Positions 1 to 11,300 of a DNA stretch of 64,000 nt are shown here, piece after piece. The stretch is from NCBI GenBank assembly GCA_030248225.1, contig JASANE010020491.1, positions 1 through 64,000 on the forward strand. The letters are read 5' to 3'. The notes beneath the pieces were generated by a model. It worked only from the letters and a program-made list of their open reading frames with translations, was not told the DNA's origin and ran no database searches. Each line of letters starts with the position of its first letter. The stretch's first letter is position 1. A program made the position numbers and the translations under genes. Source of the DNA: Trileptium ribeirensis. Lineage: Eukaryota > Nematoda > Enoplea > Enoplida > Thoracostomopsidae.

Positions 1-119
1 CTATTTATGTTAATTGATTTGGTTATGTATTCGTGCATTTAAAATTTTGCTCCGTGTCATGCTCGCATCCGAGATACTGATTCTAATTCTGTGACAACAG
101 GCAAAGAAGCGATATTGCT

Positions 120-480
120 GCATCAATATCTACAGGAATAAACTATTGCCGCCCCCTGAGGCCGTGTACCTACCGATTCCCCACCGAGGCATTATGCCCC
201 CCGTGGTCCTGTATCCCCGCCTTCCTAGGCCTCGTTTTCCGCCCCGGCGGCCCCGTACCAAGCCCCGACTCCGAGACATTTCTCAAGTCGGCGTAACCTA
301 CTCTCATTAGCTTCGGAGTCCTTACCCGAGCCCACCTGCCCTCATAGGCAGCTTAGCTACCTTCCGTGACACCCCGTACTCCCCCGAAGCCTGGTACCTC
401 CTCCCCTGAGGACCCTTATTTCTTCCCGAGGTCGCTACCCCTCTCCACGGAGGCCACGTACCCCCTCTGCACCGTAAATA
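120..480. repeat. C-rich, GC-rich degenerate repeat block
   Basis: A sharply bounded GC-rich island inside AT-rich DNA. Short related phrases recur, such as CCCCGTACC, CCCCGA, GAGGCC and CCCCTGAGG, at irregular spacing, so it looks like a decayed short tandem array or the C-rich arm of a repeat. Similar CCCCTGAGG phrases occur in the G/C-armed elements near 58.7 and 63.1 kb, so it may be a relative of that family. Open frames across it run on both strands and resemble no protein I know. It lies just upstream of the first IDH3B exon. A CpG-type promoter is an alternative, but the exons here are the 3' part of that gene, which argues against one. Confidence 0.45.
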
Positions 481-645
481 GCCCCACCCACCAGTTGCTC
501 CACTTTGTGGACGGTGGCATGTTAGTTGAAGTAACTGGAGTGTCCGCGTCTATAATTTGATGCATTTGGCGTGCCAGCTTCCAAAGAGTGTTTAGTTGAT
601 GCACGCAAATTAATGTGAATGATGCATTATTGCATGTGTTTGCAG

Positions 646-781
646 AAAATGGTTATGAGAGAAAAGTCATTGCGAATTGCCAAATTTGCTTTTGACTGTG
701 CCACTAAACATGGCCGAACATGATTTACTGTACTGTTGTCCATAAGGAAAGCATGAAACTTGGTGTCATACTTTTCTTGCG
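646..781 (+). pseudogene. IDH3B: IDH3B exon with premature stop and 5-bp duplication
   Basis: After acceptor TTTGCAG the frame reads [25 protein letters not shown] and then TGA at 721-723, where the family has Lys. Shortly after, ACTGT is tandemly duplicated (about 727-736), moving the rest ([11 protein letters not shown]) into another frame that runs to the donor at 782. Near the end the usual K-L-G-D-G-L-F reads K-L-G-V-I-L-F, and one residue of the H-K-A-N-I-M stretch is missing. Both splice sites are still present. This exon alone shows decay; the two downstream exons do not. Confidence 0.8.
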
Positions 782-3700
782 GTTAGTTCTGAGCCAAAAA
801 TAATTTTATTTGTACTACTTTATTGTATGTGTTTTCAGAGAATATAAAATAGTTTCACCTTTTTCTATAATTAGCCCAATGTATATATACAGGGTTTATT
901 AATTTCATCTAAGATTTCGTTAACATAGTCATATTTGTAGCGTAAAATTTGGAACTTAAGGTCTGAATGGAGTCTGGCCATAAATATGAAAGGGAATTTT
1001 TTCTTGTTTTTTTTATTAATGTCAATGTTTAAACAACATACTGAACATTTGGTTTCGTCATCTGAATACTAATGCTTCAGTGTTCAAGAATTATCATATT
1101 TGCAAAAAAATAAATCTGATTAAGAAAAGACATGTTCACATTTTGTAAAGGTTCTGATTAGATTATGAGCTGACAAGATGAACGTGTTAATATGTACGTG
1201 CTCCAGCTACAAACGGCAAAATCTGGAAATTGTTACGCGAAAAAATACAAGCCTGCTTTACGTTACCGCAGCAATTAGATATTTCTTGGTATGAGCAGAT
1301 GCTTCTTTTATTTTCGACTGAAGTTATGCTACTTTGTATAGCTGTAAACAATCCTATGTATATACTCAGAGAAATACAGGCGAGCTTTGTATTGGTAAAA
1401 CATTTGGAATTTATAGTGCTTTGGTATAATGTATATTGTGCCGGTACTTTCACAGCTGTTCGTTAGATTGGATGGATGACTGTTCATTTGCATAAAATAG
1501 CTGGCTGGCCTGCTGCTATGTCGAAATATTAACAGATTTTATATCTTATTTTCCATTATCTTCTTTGTCAGGTAGTTTTTACTGTTCTTTTGTGAAGTCA
1601 GTTCTCGAACCTGAAAGTGATGTTCTCGCACAAATAACGATTTATTTTATGTACCCGGGCAGGATTTGCGAACACGTAGGAGTTGTTTTTCATATACGTA
1701 TGTGCACACATTAGTCGCGAACACAGCTAACTATTCCGCGTGTCATCGCGATCGTGAGTAATCCAAAATCCACAAATCTACACATATTGCGGCCGTGCAG
1801 CACATAGCCCATGTTCGTGGTTGCTATGCTGCGAATACTGATGGCAGTATTGTGAACGTGAATTTGTATGTGATGCGGTTTGCAATTTTGACAATAAACA
1901 ACCATAGTATACACACTAAAGTGGAGTCTGACATTAGTTTCTTTTTGCTAGCAAAAATATTCTGACATATTGAAATTGTCGACTTTCTAATATACCCCGT
2001 AAATGTTGCAGAATCTGGAAATTCATCGGCTTTGATTTATTCTTGCTGTCTTAAATACTTTTGCCCACAAATAAAATATCTGTTACATGTTTTAACTAGA
2101 GTTTCTGATTACCATACTAATCGTCTTTGCATATTCCAAATGTGGGATAATTTTATCATTCATTCTTGGATTATGTATACAAATATACTTCCAAAATTTA
2201 AAGTACGAAATATCGAGTTTTTGAACTATAAAACTTTTTGTTTTATAATAGGTGATTATATCAAAATAGAAATACGAAATTATACATTTGATATAAGTAA
2301 TGCTTTATTCCGTTTTGTAACATAGATCTTTGTCATGAAATTTTACTTATGGGATTATATACATTGTGCGTAGCATAATAAATTTGTTTAGATGCTGCGA
2401 AGAAGTTTCGAAGCTTTATCCTAAAATCGAGCTCAGAAATATGATCATCGACAATTGTTGCATGCAACTGGTTGCTCGTCCACAGCAGTTCGATATAATG
2501 GTGATGCCTAATCTTTATGGAAACATAATAGACAACGTAGTGGCGGGCCTGGTCGGTATGTTATTGTAACTATTCACTAGTAACTCAGACAGCAGGGTAC
2601 ATCAGTGATTGCGCCTACCCTGTAATCATAACCATGCATTGAAATACTTTCATGCGTATGTTGTAGACATTATCAGTAGTATTATGAAGCATCGAAAACC
2701 TACACATTTCTCGTATTCCCACTGGACTTTTTGAAAGACGACGATCTAGAAGTATAGGAATTTTGCTTTTTTTCGAATTACTCGATTGTGCTTCATGAGT
2801 CTTCACGGTTCCATTATGATAATAACACACCAAATAATAACTTTAGGTCAGCAGCAATTAGTATTAAAGGCCGTTTTCACGTAGGTTCCTAATTAAGCGG
2901 TGCGAAGAGAACGTTTTTGTTTGCGTCAGAGTGGGAAACTTCGGCACCGTCTGTCCGTCCGTCCGTTGAACTCCTCAATAACTACTGGGCCGATTCTAAA
3001 AAACTTTTTTTGTTTGAACGGTCTAATATCGGACAGGTGCAAGACATATAAATTTTGTCAAAATTTGCTTTAGTTAATTAGTAATTACCTAGTTAGTTAA
3101 GCATGTTAGCCTATTTTTAGCATTTTCAAACAAAAATTACATATTTTTCTATAAATAATTGGTGTAAAGCTATTATTTTGGTGCATATACATATATTTTG
3201 GTGCATCTCGCCTTGGTGATTGTGAATCTGGTGCTTTTTTACTATTCGAAAGAGTTAAGACATGCTAATTAGTTAGTTAATTACGTTATTGTTAATTAGC
3301 TAATTTTCTGAAAATTTTCAAAGTGCTCAAAAATTAAAAATAAATTGCGCCCATTGGTTTTCTATCTCGCTGATCGCGAAATGACATTTCTGAAGCTCTA
3401 AAACTTGGCCGTATTACTAATGCAAATTAGTTGACTAATTAACTAGCTAATGATGTAATTTTATGCACATTTTTAAATCACTTCAAAATTGTTATTTTGT
3501 TGCACTCTGGGATTTTCGATGTCGCCGATTCCTGAGTATGTGGCTTTTAAAGCTCTATGATTTTACCATGGGTGCTAATTAAATAATTAGCTAATTAGTT
3601 GATGTTACTAATTAGCAGCTAATTTTTTGGCTAGCGAGGTTTTTGTATGGTGGATTTGACATAAATTGCTTAAAACATGATACTTATTATAAATTGATTA

Positions 3701-4673
3701 AATATACCTTACTAGTTTACAGAGTATGGGATATTATGCAACACAAATACTGTTGTTTTCGTCTGTTCGGGAACGACTTAAACATGTGCAGCAATTCTAG
3801 CTGTATACATACAATTAAATGGAAAGTTGCTGAAATTAAACTTTTTTCAGTCACAAGGTATTAATACAGGAAAAAATCAACAAATACAGAGACTGCGTTG
3901 TTAGTAACATAAATTTACGGAAGACCGACAGTTTGTAACTAGATATGGACGACCGATTGTTTATAACATAAACTTTGACTCGGGTACGCATTAATTTGCG
4001 AACGGCTCATAATCTGCTTTTCGGGTATCGATGAACAAGTTTTGGTCGACCCGATGTGTGGAACACAATCGCTCGGGTGAAAGTCGCGATCACAAACTAT
4101 TGAGCTATTTTGGAGCTATTGCTCGAGTCCTTAAGACTCCTCACAAAACGAGCGAACAGCATTACGCGTAAAATCATGCAGCACACAGCAAAATTAGTAC
4201 AAGGCTTTAAAACGTAATTAACTGCTACAAGCGCTAAAGGGTTAACTATTTGGATAGTGCTGTGTTGGTGTTCTGCATTTAATTTAAGTATACTTTGAAG
4301 TACAAACTGTTTTGTAATTAAATCTTGAAGCTATGGTGTTAGATATATTAAAAGTTCATTGTAATGCATAACGATTTTAGGTGGAGCAGGCGTTGTTACT
4401 GGCGCAAGTATTGGTGCCGAATCAGTCATGTTCGAACCTGGTGCCCGGCATACTTTTCAAGAAGCTATCGGACGTAATGTCGCTAATCCAACTGCGATGA
4501 TATTATGCGCGGCAAAAATGTTAAAACATATTCACTTGGACGAATACTCGGAAGCTATTATAAAAGCCGTGGCGAAGGTCCTTCGAGAACGTAAAGTTCG
4601 AACGAAAGATCTGGGCGGGTACGCTACTACGTCGGATTTCACTGGCGCTGTAATCGACAATATTGATTTGTAG
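646..4673 (+). CDS. IDH3B: NAD-dependent isocitrate dehydrogenase subunit beta, mitochondrial (3' part of gene; first exon damaged)
   Basis: Three exons, 646-781, 2392-2555 and 4381-4673, encode the C-terminal part of a mitochondrial NAD-isocitrate dehydrogenase subunit (TCA cycle, isocitrate to 2-oxoglutarate). The beta rather than gamma assignment rests on family phrases such as [47 protein letters not shown] and [10 protein letters not shown], which follow the animal beta subunit in order. Splice phases agree: CG|A between exons one and two (donor GTTAGT), G|GT between two and three (donor GTATGT, acceptors TTTAG and TTTTAG). The stop is TAG at 4671-4673. An ATTAAA-like variant lies near 4815, with no classic AATAAA nearby. 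The N-terminal half (targeting peptide and large domain) should lie upstream of the window. Exons two and three are clean, but exon one has a stop and a frameshift (separate entry), so the locus may be a young pseudogene, a damaged allele or a sequence error. Confidence 0.9.
782..2391. other. IDH3B intron, no recognised content
   Basis: This is an AT-rich intron. I see no second copy of the damaged exon that could be used as an alternative, no repeat shared with the rest of the window, and only short open frames without protein character. Confidence 0.5.
2392..2555 (+). CDS. IDH3B: IDH3B internal exon, intact
   Basis: This 164-bp exon begins with the third base of a split Arg codon and ends with the first base of a Gly codon. 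It encodes [11 protein letters not shown] through [12 protein letters not shown], matching the segment of the IDH3 fold that contains the conserved DNxCMQLV and MPNLYGNI motifs. There are no stops or indels. Acceptor TTTGTTTAG and donor GTATGT are both good. Confidence 0.92.
2930..3640. repeat. Repeat with (CCGT)n head and tandem units of about 155-190 bp
   Basis: It lies in the last IDH3B intron. It begins with a short CCGT run (about 2948-2966) and AACTACTGGGCCGATT, then has about four degenerate tandem units. Each unit ends in a TTAGTTAATTAG-type palindromic phrase (about 3075, 3265, 3425 and 3580). Between these phrases the units share TTTTCAAA, TTGGTGCA or TTGCGCCCATTGG, a TCGCYGAT phrase, and GCTCTAAAA. 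It is non-coding. Confidence 0.6.
3985..4241 (-). repeat. tRNA-related SINE-like repeat (family A), copy 1
   Basis: It aligns by eye with the better preserved copy at 33.4 kb: the ATTAATTTG start, a degenerate tRNA-like middle, then GAGCTATTxxGGAGCTxTTxCTCGxxTCCTTAAG, CTCACAAAACGAGCGAACA and a right end AAAGGG followed by TTAA at 4242-4245. The left boundary is unclear. It lies in the IDH3B intron just before the last exon. Confidence 0.55.
4381..4673 (+). CDS. IDH3B: IDH3B terminal exon, intact
   Basis: The 293-bp last exon starts inside a Gly codon (G|GT) and ends at TAG. It encodes [13 protein letters not shown], then the conserved F-E-P-G-A-R-H block, [10 protein letters not shown], and the C-terminal [15 protein letters not shown] region. 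Length and ending agree with the animal beta subunit. The H-T-F-Q-E-A-I wording, rather than the gamma-type N-T-G-K-S-I, supports beta. Confidence 0.93.
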
Positions 4674-5739
4674 CTGTTGAAATATAACTTCAGGTGTTAG
4701 CTGTGAAACTTAGATTTTATATGTACCTTGCATTTATAATTTATTAAGTTGTAATTATAAGTGTATAGTTTATTGCACCCGTATGGGTGAATTCTCTCTA
4801 TGTGCCTTTTTATAATTAAATTGTTACTCTAAGTTTGTGGTCAACGTAAACAAACGTACGGATCATGGTAGAACTGTCTTTTATATTAACTTGATGAGGC
4901 ACCGCCATAAGGTGTTATTGATTCAGCCATTCGAACAACAATGCAGGAGTATAAGTCTTTGAATTTGCACGTATTTTGCTATATATAGTGATTTTCATTA
5001 GACAACAAAGTCATTTTAGTGCTTTTGAGTTGCATCTATAAAGCTCAATATTTGGCTCACACAAATAATTTCGTATGATATCTCTTGTGTCAATATTTAT
5101 TATGAGATAAAAATAACAGCTAAAAAGTTCACAACGTCATATTGCTTGCACACTAAGTGCAAACAGAATGAGAGAGTCGACTATGTTGCAATCGACGGGT
5201 GCAAAAATCCACTTGCGCTGAAGTAGACAGCAGCCTGATAACCTATTGGAGGCATTACTCAGTAATCATCAATCCTTGCATTCTAACACAATACTGGTGA
5301 TACTACTGAAATGCTAAAATTCTACTGTTCTTATTGCCGAAATTATCATTTTAAGCATCACATATCGTCCCGAAAAACTTACACCAAACACAACCAACTG
5401 AAACCATCACGTGAAACAACTGTGGGAAGGAGCTATGCAGCTTGGTTAAGGCAGTAGCCTGGGAGTGGGGTTCTGCTGGGCACTGAAAGGGGCAACAATC
5501 AGTACGAAACCGTGACGTTTAACGTGTTATGTAACCCTGTAAGCCGTTATTCACTTCCAACAAGCAATATAATAACGATCGAATGATAATATAATTGAGT
5601 TTAAATTTGTATTTTCTATGCTTTAGTTGACCTGTATAACCGCGGCTATGGCAATATAAGTGCTTTACATACATGCAGGTGCACATGGAGGGCGTAACAA
5701 TCCGACCCCATTCTAAGCTACACTTGTGCGAGAGCAAAC
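4674..5739. other. Region downstream of IDH3B, nothing recognised
   Basis: The 3' flank of IDH3B followed by AT-rich sequence. No exon, RNA gene or repeat shared with the rest of the window was recognised. Confidence 0.4.
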
Positions 5740-6275
5740 CTAAAGTGACCCAGCAAACCTAAAGTGACCTCAGCAAACATCCTGTTTTGCTATTTCGCGT
5801 TTTTATGGAACGGTTTTTGGTCTCGGCGCAAAATTGTTAGCGAATACACTGTTATACGATTTAATTTGACATATTTAGCGTTCGTGAACATTCAGGGAAA
5901 ATTACCGAAATTTTTGCGAACGGAAATGTACCAAATTTCAAAGACAAACCGGTTTTGTTCGTGAACACCTAGATCTTAACTATATTTAGGATCCATATGT
6001 TTGTGACGTTATATCTTCATGAAATTTTTTGCGAACACTGAATAATCCAAATTTAAATGACTACACGTGAAAACTGAATTTCTGCAAAACGAGAATCCTC
6101 AAAAGTTTGTTCGAGCACAAGGCACAACTTCTGCTATTTGGATTCGATTTTGTCTAATTTAAGTTCTCAAAGAAATTCAGCATTTTTCCTTAACAAGGTA
6201 TTGCGATTCGCTTTCGATCATTATGAATAGGATGGATCACTTTTGTTTATGCATTACTACGCACCCGTCCTGATG
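5740..6275. mobile_element. Inverted-repeat element family 1, copy a (decayed ends)
   Basis: The interior matches the copy at 34.3-34.8 kb closely: GGAACGxTTTTTGGTC, GGCGxAAAxTGTTxGCGAACAC, CCAAATTTAAATGA, ACACAAGGxxxACTT, AACAAGGxxTTGCGATTCG, then GAATAGGATGG. The outer end at the left is degraded, and a 20-bp phrase AGCAAACCTAAAGTGACC is tandemly doubled there. No transposase frame is present, so it is non-autonomous. Confidence 0.7.
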
Positions 6276-6339
6276 GCTCAGAATCACCGTCGCGAAAAAT
6301 TTTGGGGTATTTGGCAAAATTAATACGGGAACAATTTAG

Positions 6340-6880
6340 CACAAGTTGTTAAATTTTAACAAAATAAGGCAAATTAGGAAAAATAAACAGAATGGGCAAA
6401 ATTTTTGCACAATCGGACAAAATGATCAGTTCCAACAAATTTCGGAATTTTTTTCTCCCTCCTCTTTATCAGTCGGGCTGTATATAGTAGCTCCTGCAGC
6501 TTTAGAGAAGATTCAGTATATTGTTTGGTAATTTCGATTTATGCTTTTACACCGCATGGAAATTTCTTTGCCTACATAATAATTAGCTTATATCGTTTTC
6601 GGGTCGAATATGTTACGCTGACGCGGTGTGTATCATCTGGAACCGAAACCACTATATAATTATTGCCATTTACATTATAGTGTTTACCATTTCAGAGTGC
6701 CAAAAATTAGCCCTTAAAAGTGCTACTTCTTGAAATGAGGGGGACCCCAGATGTTGACTTTTCTCAGTTCATATCCGTCAGGTGAATATTTATTTGTTGG
6801 CCTGAAAATGTGCTATTTTTTCACTAATTTTGCCTAAAAATACTAAAAAATTTTCATGCGGGGGCAAAAAGCTCAAGGCT
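6340..6880. repeat. A/T-core repeat fragments (AATTTTTGC type)
   Basis: Two segments (about 6340-6460 and 6720-6880) contain the short-period phrases AAAATTTTTGC, CTAATTTTGCC and TAGGCAAAATT with purine-rich GGGGG flanks. They resemble the cores of the G/C-armed elements at 27.8, 45.8, 61.3 and 63.5 kb. The boundaries are not clear. Confidence 0.4.
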
Positions 6881-7838
6881 TTCGTGCTACACACACATCT
6901 GTAATCGTAGTTAAAATTACACATATTTGACACTTTCTGGCAATTTTTTGGTCGTCAGCTCAACTGAAGCAAAGAATGTATTGTATTTTTACAATCGAAC
7001 ATTCTTTCCGGTTTCGGATTATAAGAGTTACACTGGGAAATTCATTTGTGTACGAAATTTCGGCATTGTAATAAAGATTTTTAGATATAGACATACATAT
7101 AATGTAGTAAATATTGTTTGTATTCATTACGAGAAAGCGATTTACGAAGTCTTATACGTTGCAGTACATTATATTGATACTTATAGGAGTAAACTCAGCT
7201 TATATGGTCTTGCGATAACGTTGACATAAAAAATTTTTTCTTTTATATTCAGGTTTTATTTGCTAAACCATCCATGTATTCATGATTATTTGAACTTTGC
7301 CAGGCGACAGAAAATGTTTCTCTTTGCCACATTTGCTAGTTTACAGTGATCGCTGAAATGCACACAGTCGTTTTGCACGAGTTTTATTCTATAGACGAAG
7401 AAATATAATTTAGCCCCTGTGACTTTGTGGTCGGACGTTATATCGTTAGAAAAATAATCGCTTTAGAGCGGGGTGGGTGGGTCAGCCCAACGATTTGGGC
7501 TTCGTAGATATATTCATCATAAGATACTTTAGCTTAATATGTATATTGAAAACGTCATGGATTTCATTTCCGTCGCTCAATGTTGCATTAGCTTTGTTGT
7601 AATCTAATACTGTGTGGATTTATATTTCCACTATCATTGAACGAACTGTTGCTTGCGCAGTAACTCGGATCGTTCGATTTAGAATTGTGCGTGATTCCTC
7701 CTTGGGTAGGTACACGTTCAAGCACGGGTACCCGTGGCCGGGCCGGGTACGGTTTCAAGTGTTTAGGCCGCACATTTCGGAAAGTAAATCCTAAAATATT
7801 TAGCACAACCCCGAGCACCGAGCCAGCGGATCCGTTTA
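6881..7838. other. Intergenic, nothing recognised
   Basis: AT-rich DNA with a short GC-richer patch near 7720-7760. No exon-like translation and no match to other parts of the window was seen. Confidence 0.35.
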
Positions 7839-8268
7839 TGCGCGACTAAACTTAACGTGCGCCCAACAACTATCCTATTTTGTTTTTTAGAAAAATATGC
7901 GTTATCGAACTCTATCTTTTCAAGCAAAGATTGGCCATTTTTTGTGCACGAACACTCAAATTTTTTATGAACGAAACTTTACCGCTTTTGAATCGAAAAT
8001 GGTTATGTGCGTGAACAATTACTGACAAAGTACAGGACCTCTTTTCTAACTCTGGCACATTTATATTGAATATGTTCGCGAACAGAAACAAATCCCCACT
8101 GAAAACTATAATCGTCATAGAACTGTCATTGGCCGATTGCGAATCACCAGTTCTAAGCTAGAAGTGAATCGAATCGATTGTCTTGCTTGCGCAACAATTG
8201 ATATGGATTCGACATCGTGTTTTACAAAATAGGATTGTAAGTGGGCTCAGGTTAAGTTTAGTCACGCA
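7839..8268. mobile_element. Inverted-repeat element family 1, copy b (best termini)
   Basis: Terminal inverted repeats are TGCGCGACTAAACTTAAC at the left and the complement of TGCGTGACTAAACTTAAC at the right (17 of 18 identical). Inside these lies a second matched stretch ending ATCCTATTTTG on both sides. The interior carries several GTTCGCGAACA-like palindromes. At 430 bp with no open frame for a transposase it is a MITE-type non-autonomous DNA transposon. The target duplication is not clear. Confidence 0.8.
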
Positions 8269-8314
8269 TTACTGTGCAACGTAGATGTTACCAGACGTTT
8301 CATCTGGTGGACGT

Positions 8315-8435
8315 TACAGAAGAAACTAGCCGGCTCCCTTTACTGGGCACTTTTAAAGCCACTAGGCAGTTTCCTTTAGTGGGCGGTCTATACCATAAGG
8401 AGGCTCCTTTTACTAGGCCTTGCCGAAATGCAAAT
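8315..8435. repeat. Short degenerate tandem repeat (CTCCCTTTACTGGGC)
   Basis: Three related units: CTCCCTTTACTGGGC, TTTCCTTTAGTGGGC and CTCCTTTTACTAGGC, spaced about 40 bp apart. Non-coding. Confidence 0.55.
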
Positions 8436-8777
8436 TACAGTATGTTAGGACGTGACAAATTCATGTGCTGGGCACGGGGCGGGCAGCCTCCCTGAATGCT
8501 GGCGAGCTTCCATTTGGGTGGCTAGTAGGGTGATGGGTTGCGAAAGCGAATCATGTATTTGTCGTGCAGCCTGGGCAGCGAGAGATCGCTGGCGAAGAAT
8601 CTCCTACCGAAAAGTTAACAAGAATAGAATGGCTTTAAAAGCCAAAGCGATAAATATGCTGAGACATTAAGGATTCAATAACTTGCGGGAATGAAAACTA
8701 TTGAGCCCGCGGGTACGGGCTTAGTGGCTTTGGAGAGCCCTTTAATGTGCGCCGCTATTCGTGGGCTCAATAATTTC

Positions 8778-9212
8778 TGCCGGGCACACCTCTGCGTACA
8801 CCAGGGTTGTTCTTTTGTCAAATCAGTTCATGATCGTAAAAGCGATGACCCCGGACAAATCACGATTTTCCCTTACTTACGGGTATATATACCATTTGCG
8901 ATGTACGAACGCGTAGGCGATGTTCGCGGTCACTATTTTGCGATTTAGAATTTTGCTGACCGCGTACAAGTGAAAACGCGATGACAATTGCGTTTTTCTC
9001 ATGTTATAACACACAAATAGACTGCGAACGATGCTGCCTAATTCAGAATATAATTTTATGAACGCGGACAAACGTGCGAAATTGATAAATGTGCGCGAAT
9101 GCATATTCAATTCCTACATTCACAAAAATGCGATTACCAATGGCAAAATGTGAACGCGAATGAATTCAACACAAATCTTGATGTAGGCATCTAAAAAAGT
9201 AGGTACATATTG
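8778..9212. mobile_element. Inverted-repeat element family 2, copy a
   Basis: The left end carries TGCGTACACCAGGGTTGTTC and TTTTGTCAA. The interior shares with copy b: AAATCACGATTTTCCCTTA, CACTATTTTGCGATTTA, TTTTGCTGACCGCGTACAAG and ACAAATAGACTGCGAACG. The right end is decayed. A family A SINE-like fragment follows directly, as it does after copy b. Confidence 0.65.
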
Positions 9213-9480
9213 CGCTTTCAAACAACTCAGCCATGACGGCGCCGTTGCTAGAATCCTTAAGGGTCTTCACAACGCGGGCGAACAGCACGCAGCCTGACGT
9301 ACGCTACGTAAAGAACTGAGTTATACCACATTCCTTTGTAATTTGTTGTGGAGTAGCGCTGTGCAAAGGCTGTTAAAGCCATCGACCGGCCGAAGATTGT
9401 GTCGCAACGCCGGCCTTTAACAAACGCAAGCCATCGGCCGGCCGTTAATAACTGCTAAAGTCGAATGCTTAACATCGGAC
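9213..9480 (-). repeat. SINE-like family A fragment with CGGCCGGCC phrases
   Basis: ACTCAGCCATGACGGCGCCGTTGCTxGAATCCTTAAGG, TCTTCACAACGCGGGCGAACAGC matches the family A middle. It is followed by two CATCGxCCGGCCG phrases about 55 bp apart. Confidence 0.45.
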
Positions 9481-9923
9481 TCACTATCTTGTAAAATGCT
9501 TATTAAAACTGCATACTTTTCAGCAATTGAATTTAACAGCAGATTTGCACCTTACTCGCGTATGTCATGATTCCTACAAGCAGAAAAGTTTGACTTTAAC
9601 TTTTTCCGTGTATTTCTCTAGCATCGTTCTATATTTCAACCTGTTGGTGCTAGCGCGAACCATACGCGTTTAGTGCCTGGGATCCTTCATCCTCACGCAA
9701 TAGCCGGGATAGGCTTGGCCTGTAATAGCGAACAAAACATTGAACATATACGCTACATAAATTGAACACTGAAGGCAGGATTCTCATTTTCTGAGTTTTA
9801 CTTTAATGTACAGAAACAGTTGAAGGTGGTACAATTGGTTAATAAAGAAGTATTCACATAAGCGACCAGGGCTAACTAAACCGGCTGCAGTCAAGCGGAT
9901 TTAAGGCTCGCGAGCGATTATTG

Positions 9924-10352
9924 TGCGTGAGTCCACTTTCGCTGCGTACGCCTGCGTTGTTCTTTTATCAAGTCAGTTCACGATCATAAAAGTACTGAAC
10001 GCAAACAGTCACGATTTTTCCTTATGTACGAGCACACGAATTCCTATTCAGCAACGCGTATAGGTGTTGTTCATGGTCACTATTTTGCGATTTACTGTCG
10101 CATTTTGCTGACCGCGTACAAGTAAAATGTGATTACAATCGCGTAGTTTTCTCGTATGCTATGATATACAAATAGACCGCAAACGCTGCTGTCGGATTCA
10201 GAATGGCATTTGATCAACGCAAACAAACATGCTAAATGGAATCAAAAACTGCGAATGGCAAAAATGTGAACGCGGATTTCTGCGCCAATCAATTAGTAAT
10301 TTTGACAGAAGACCAACTTTGGTGTAGCCATCTTAAAAAGCGGACTCACGCA
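9924..10352. mobile_element. Inverted-repeat element family 2, copy b
   Basis: Terminal inverted repeats are TGCGTGAGTCCACTTTCGCT at the left and the complement of TGCGTGAGTCCGCTTTTTAA at the right. The next matched inner stretch is GTTGTTCTTTTATCAA against TTTTGACAGAAGACCAAC. At 429 bp with no transposase frame it is MITE-type. The first bases resemble those of family 1 (TGCGYGAxT), suggesting one transposase superfamily for both. Confidence 0.75.
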
Positions 10353-10490
10353 TTATGTTCTCGAAAACTACTCAGCCACGACGACGCTGTTGCTCGAATC
10401 CTTAAGGCTCTTCACAACGCTAGCTGAGCAATTCGAGATTTTGACAAAAGAACAACCTTGGTGTGCGCACCCATAGTGGACTCACTCACT
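10353..10490 (-). repeat. SINE-like family A fragment plus a stray family 2 right end
   Basis: ACTCAGCCACGACGACGCTGTTGCTCGAATCCTTAAGG with TCTTCACAACGC repeats the sequence that follows copy a of family 2. Immediately after comes a second family 2 right end: TTTTGACAAAAGAACAACC, TGTGCGCACC and GTGGACTCACTCAC. This shows repeated rearrangement of the same composite. Confidence 0.55.
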
Positions 10491-11300
10491 GTGTCTTATA
10501 AACACGATATTCAACTCAGCTATCGATGTAAAAGTAGACCTGATATTACTTCGAAAATCGCCCGGTTTCGGTAAGTGCATACAGAAGCAATTTAATCAGA
10601 ACGAATCAGAATTACACACTAACTCAAAAACAATGGGCACGTAAACCAGTATAAAACCAATGCATGTATAGGGGAAGTACGCCAAATATGGACACCTTTT
10701 TCAATAACACATGTTGCATAGGGGTGTTGGTTTCTTAAATTGGACAATAGGATTCCTATATGATGATACGGAATGTATGGTACAACATAACATCATCAAC
10801 TTGATTTGGGTTCATTTCGACAGGGTTCTTCTCGAGTATTTACAATAAGATCCTCTCTTGAAGTATTGTCTTCCAATATATAATGTATAAAATTTGCCCA
10901 TTCCTAGATTAATCACGTGTTCTCTAAAATTTCAGCAGTGTAGTGCATGACCAATATTGTATGACGCTTGAATATTTGTTACCTCCAAAACTTAATTAAT
11001 GGTCCTCCGTGTGACAATACGTAGGTCCGGATTGGGTTGCTCCCTATTTATATACTTTCTATATAAAAGCGTGCTCATTTTATTATTATACGACAATTAA
11101 TATCGTTTCCGACGCCCAGTTCGCCGGTGATCTAATATTCATGGAGTGGCTACGCGTGCCGTTTAGGCAAAGTCAACTATATACTGTGGTGCAGTAGAAA
11201 CCAAAACCGTGCTATGTGATAACAGAGACGCGGCGCCATGCCTTCCATTTGTCATCGCCAGTTGAACTTTCAATATGAGTGGCGTATTATTACTAATACG

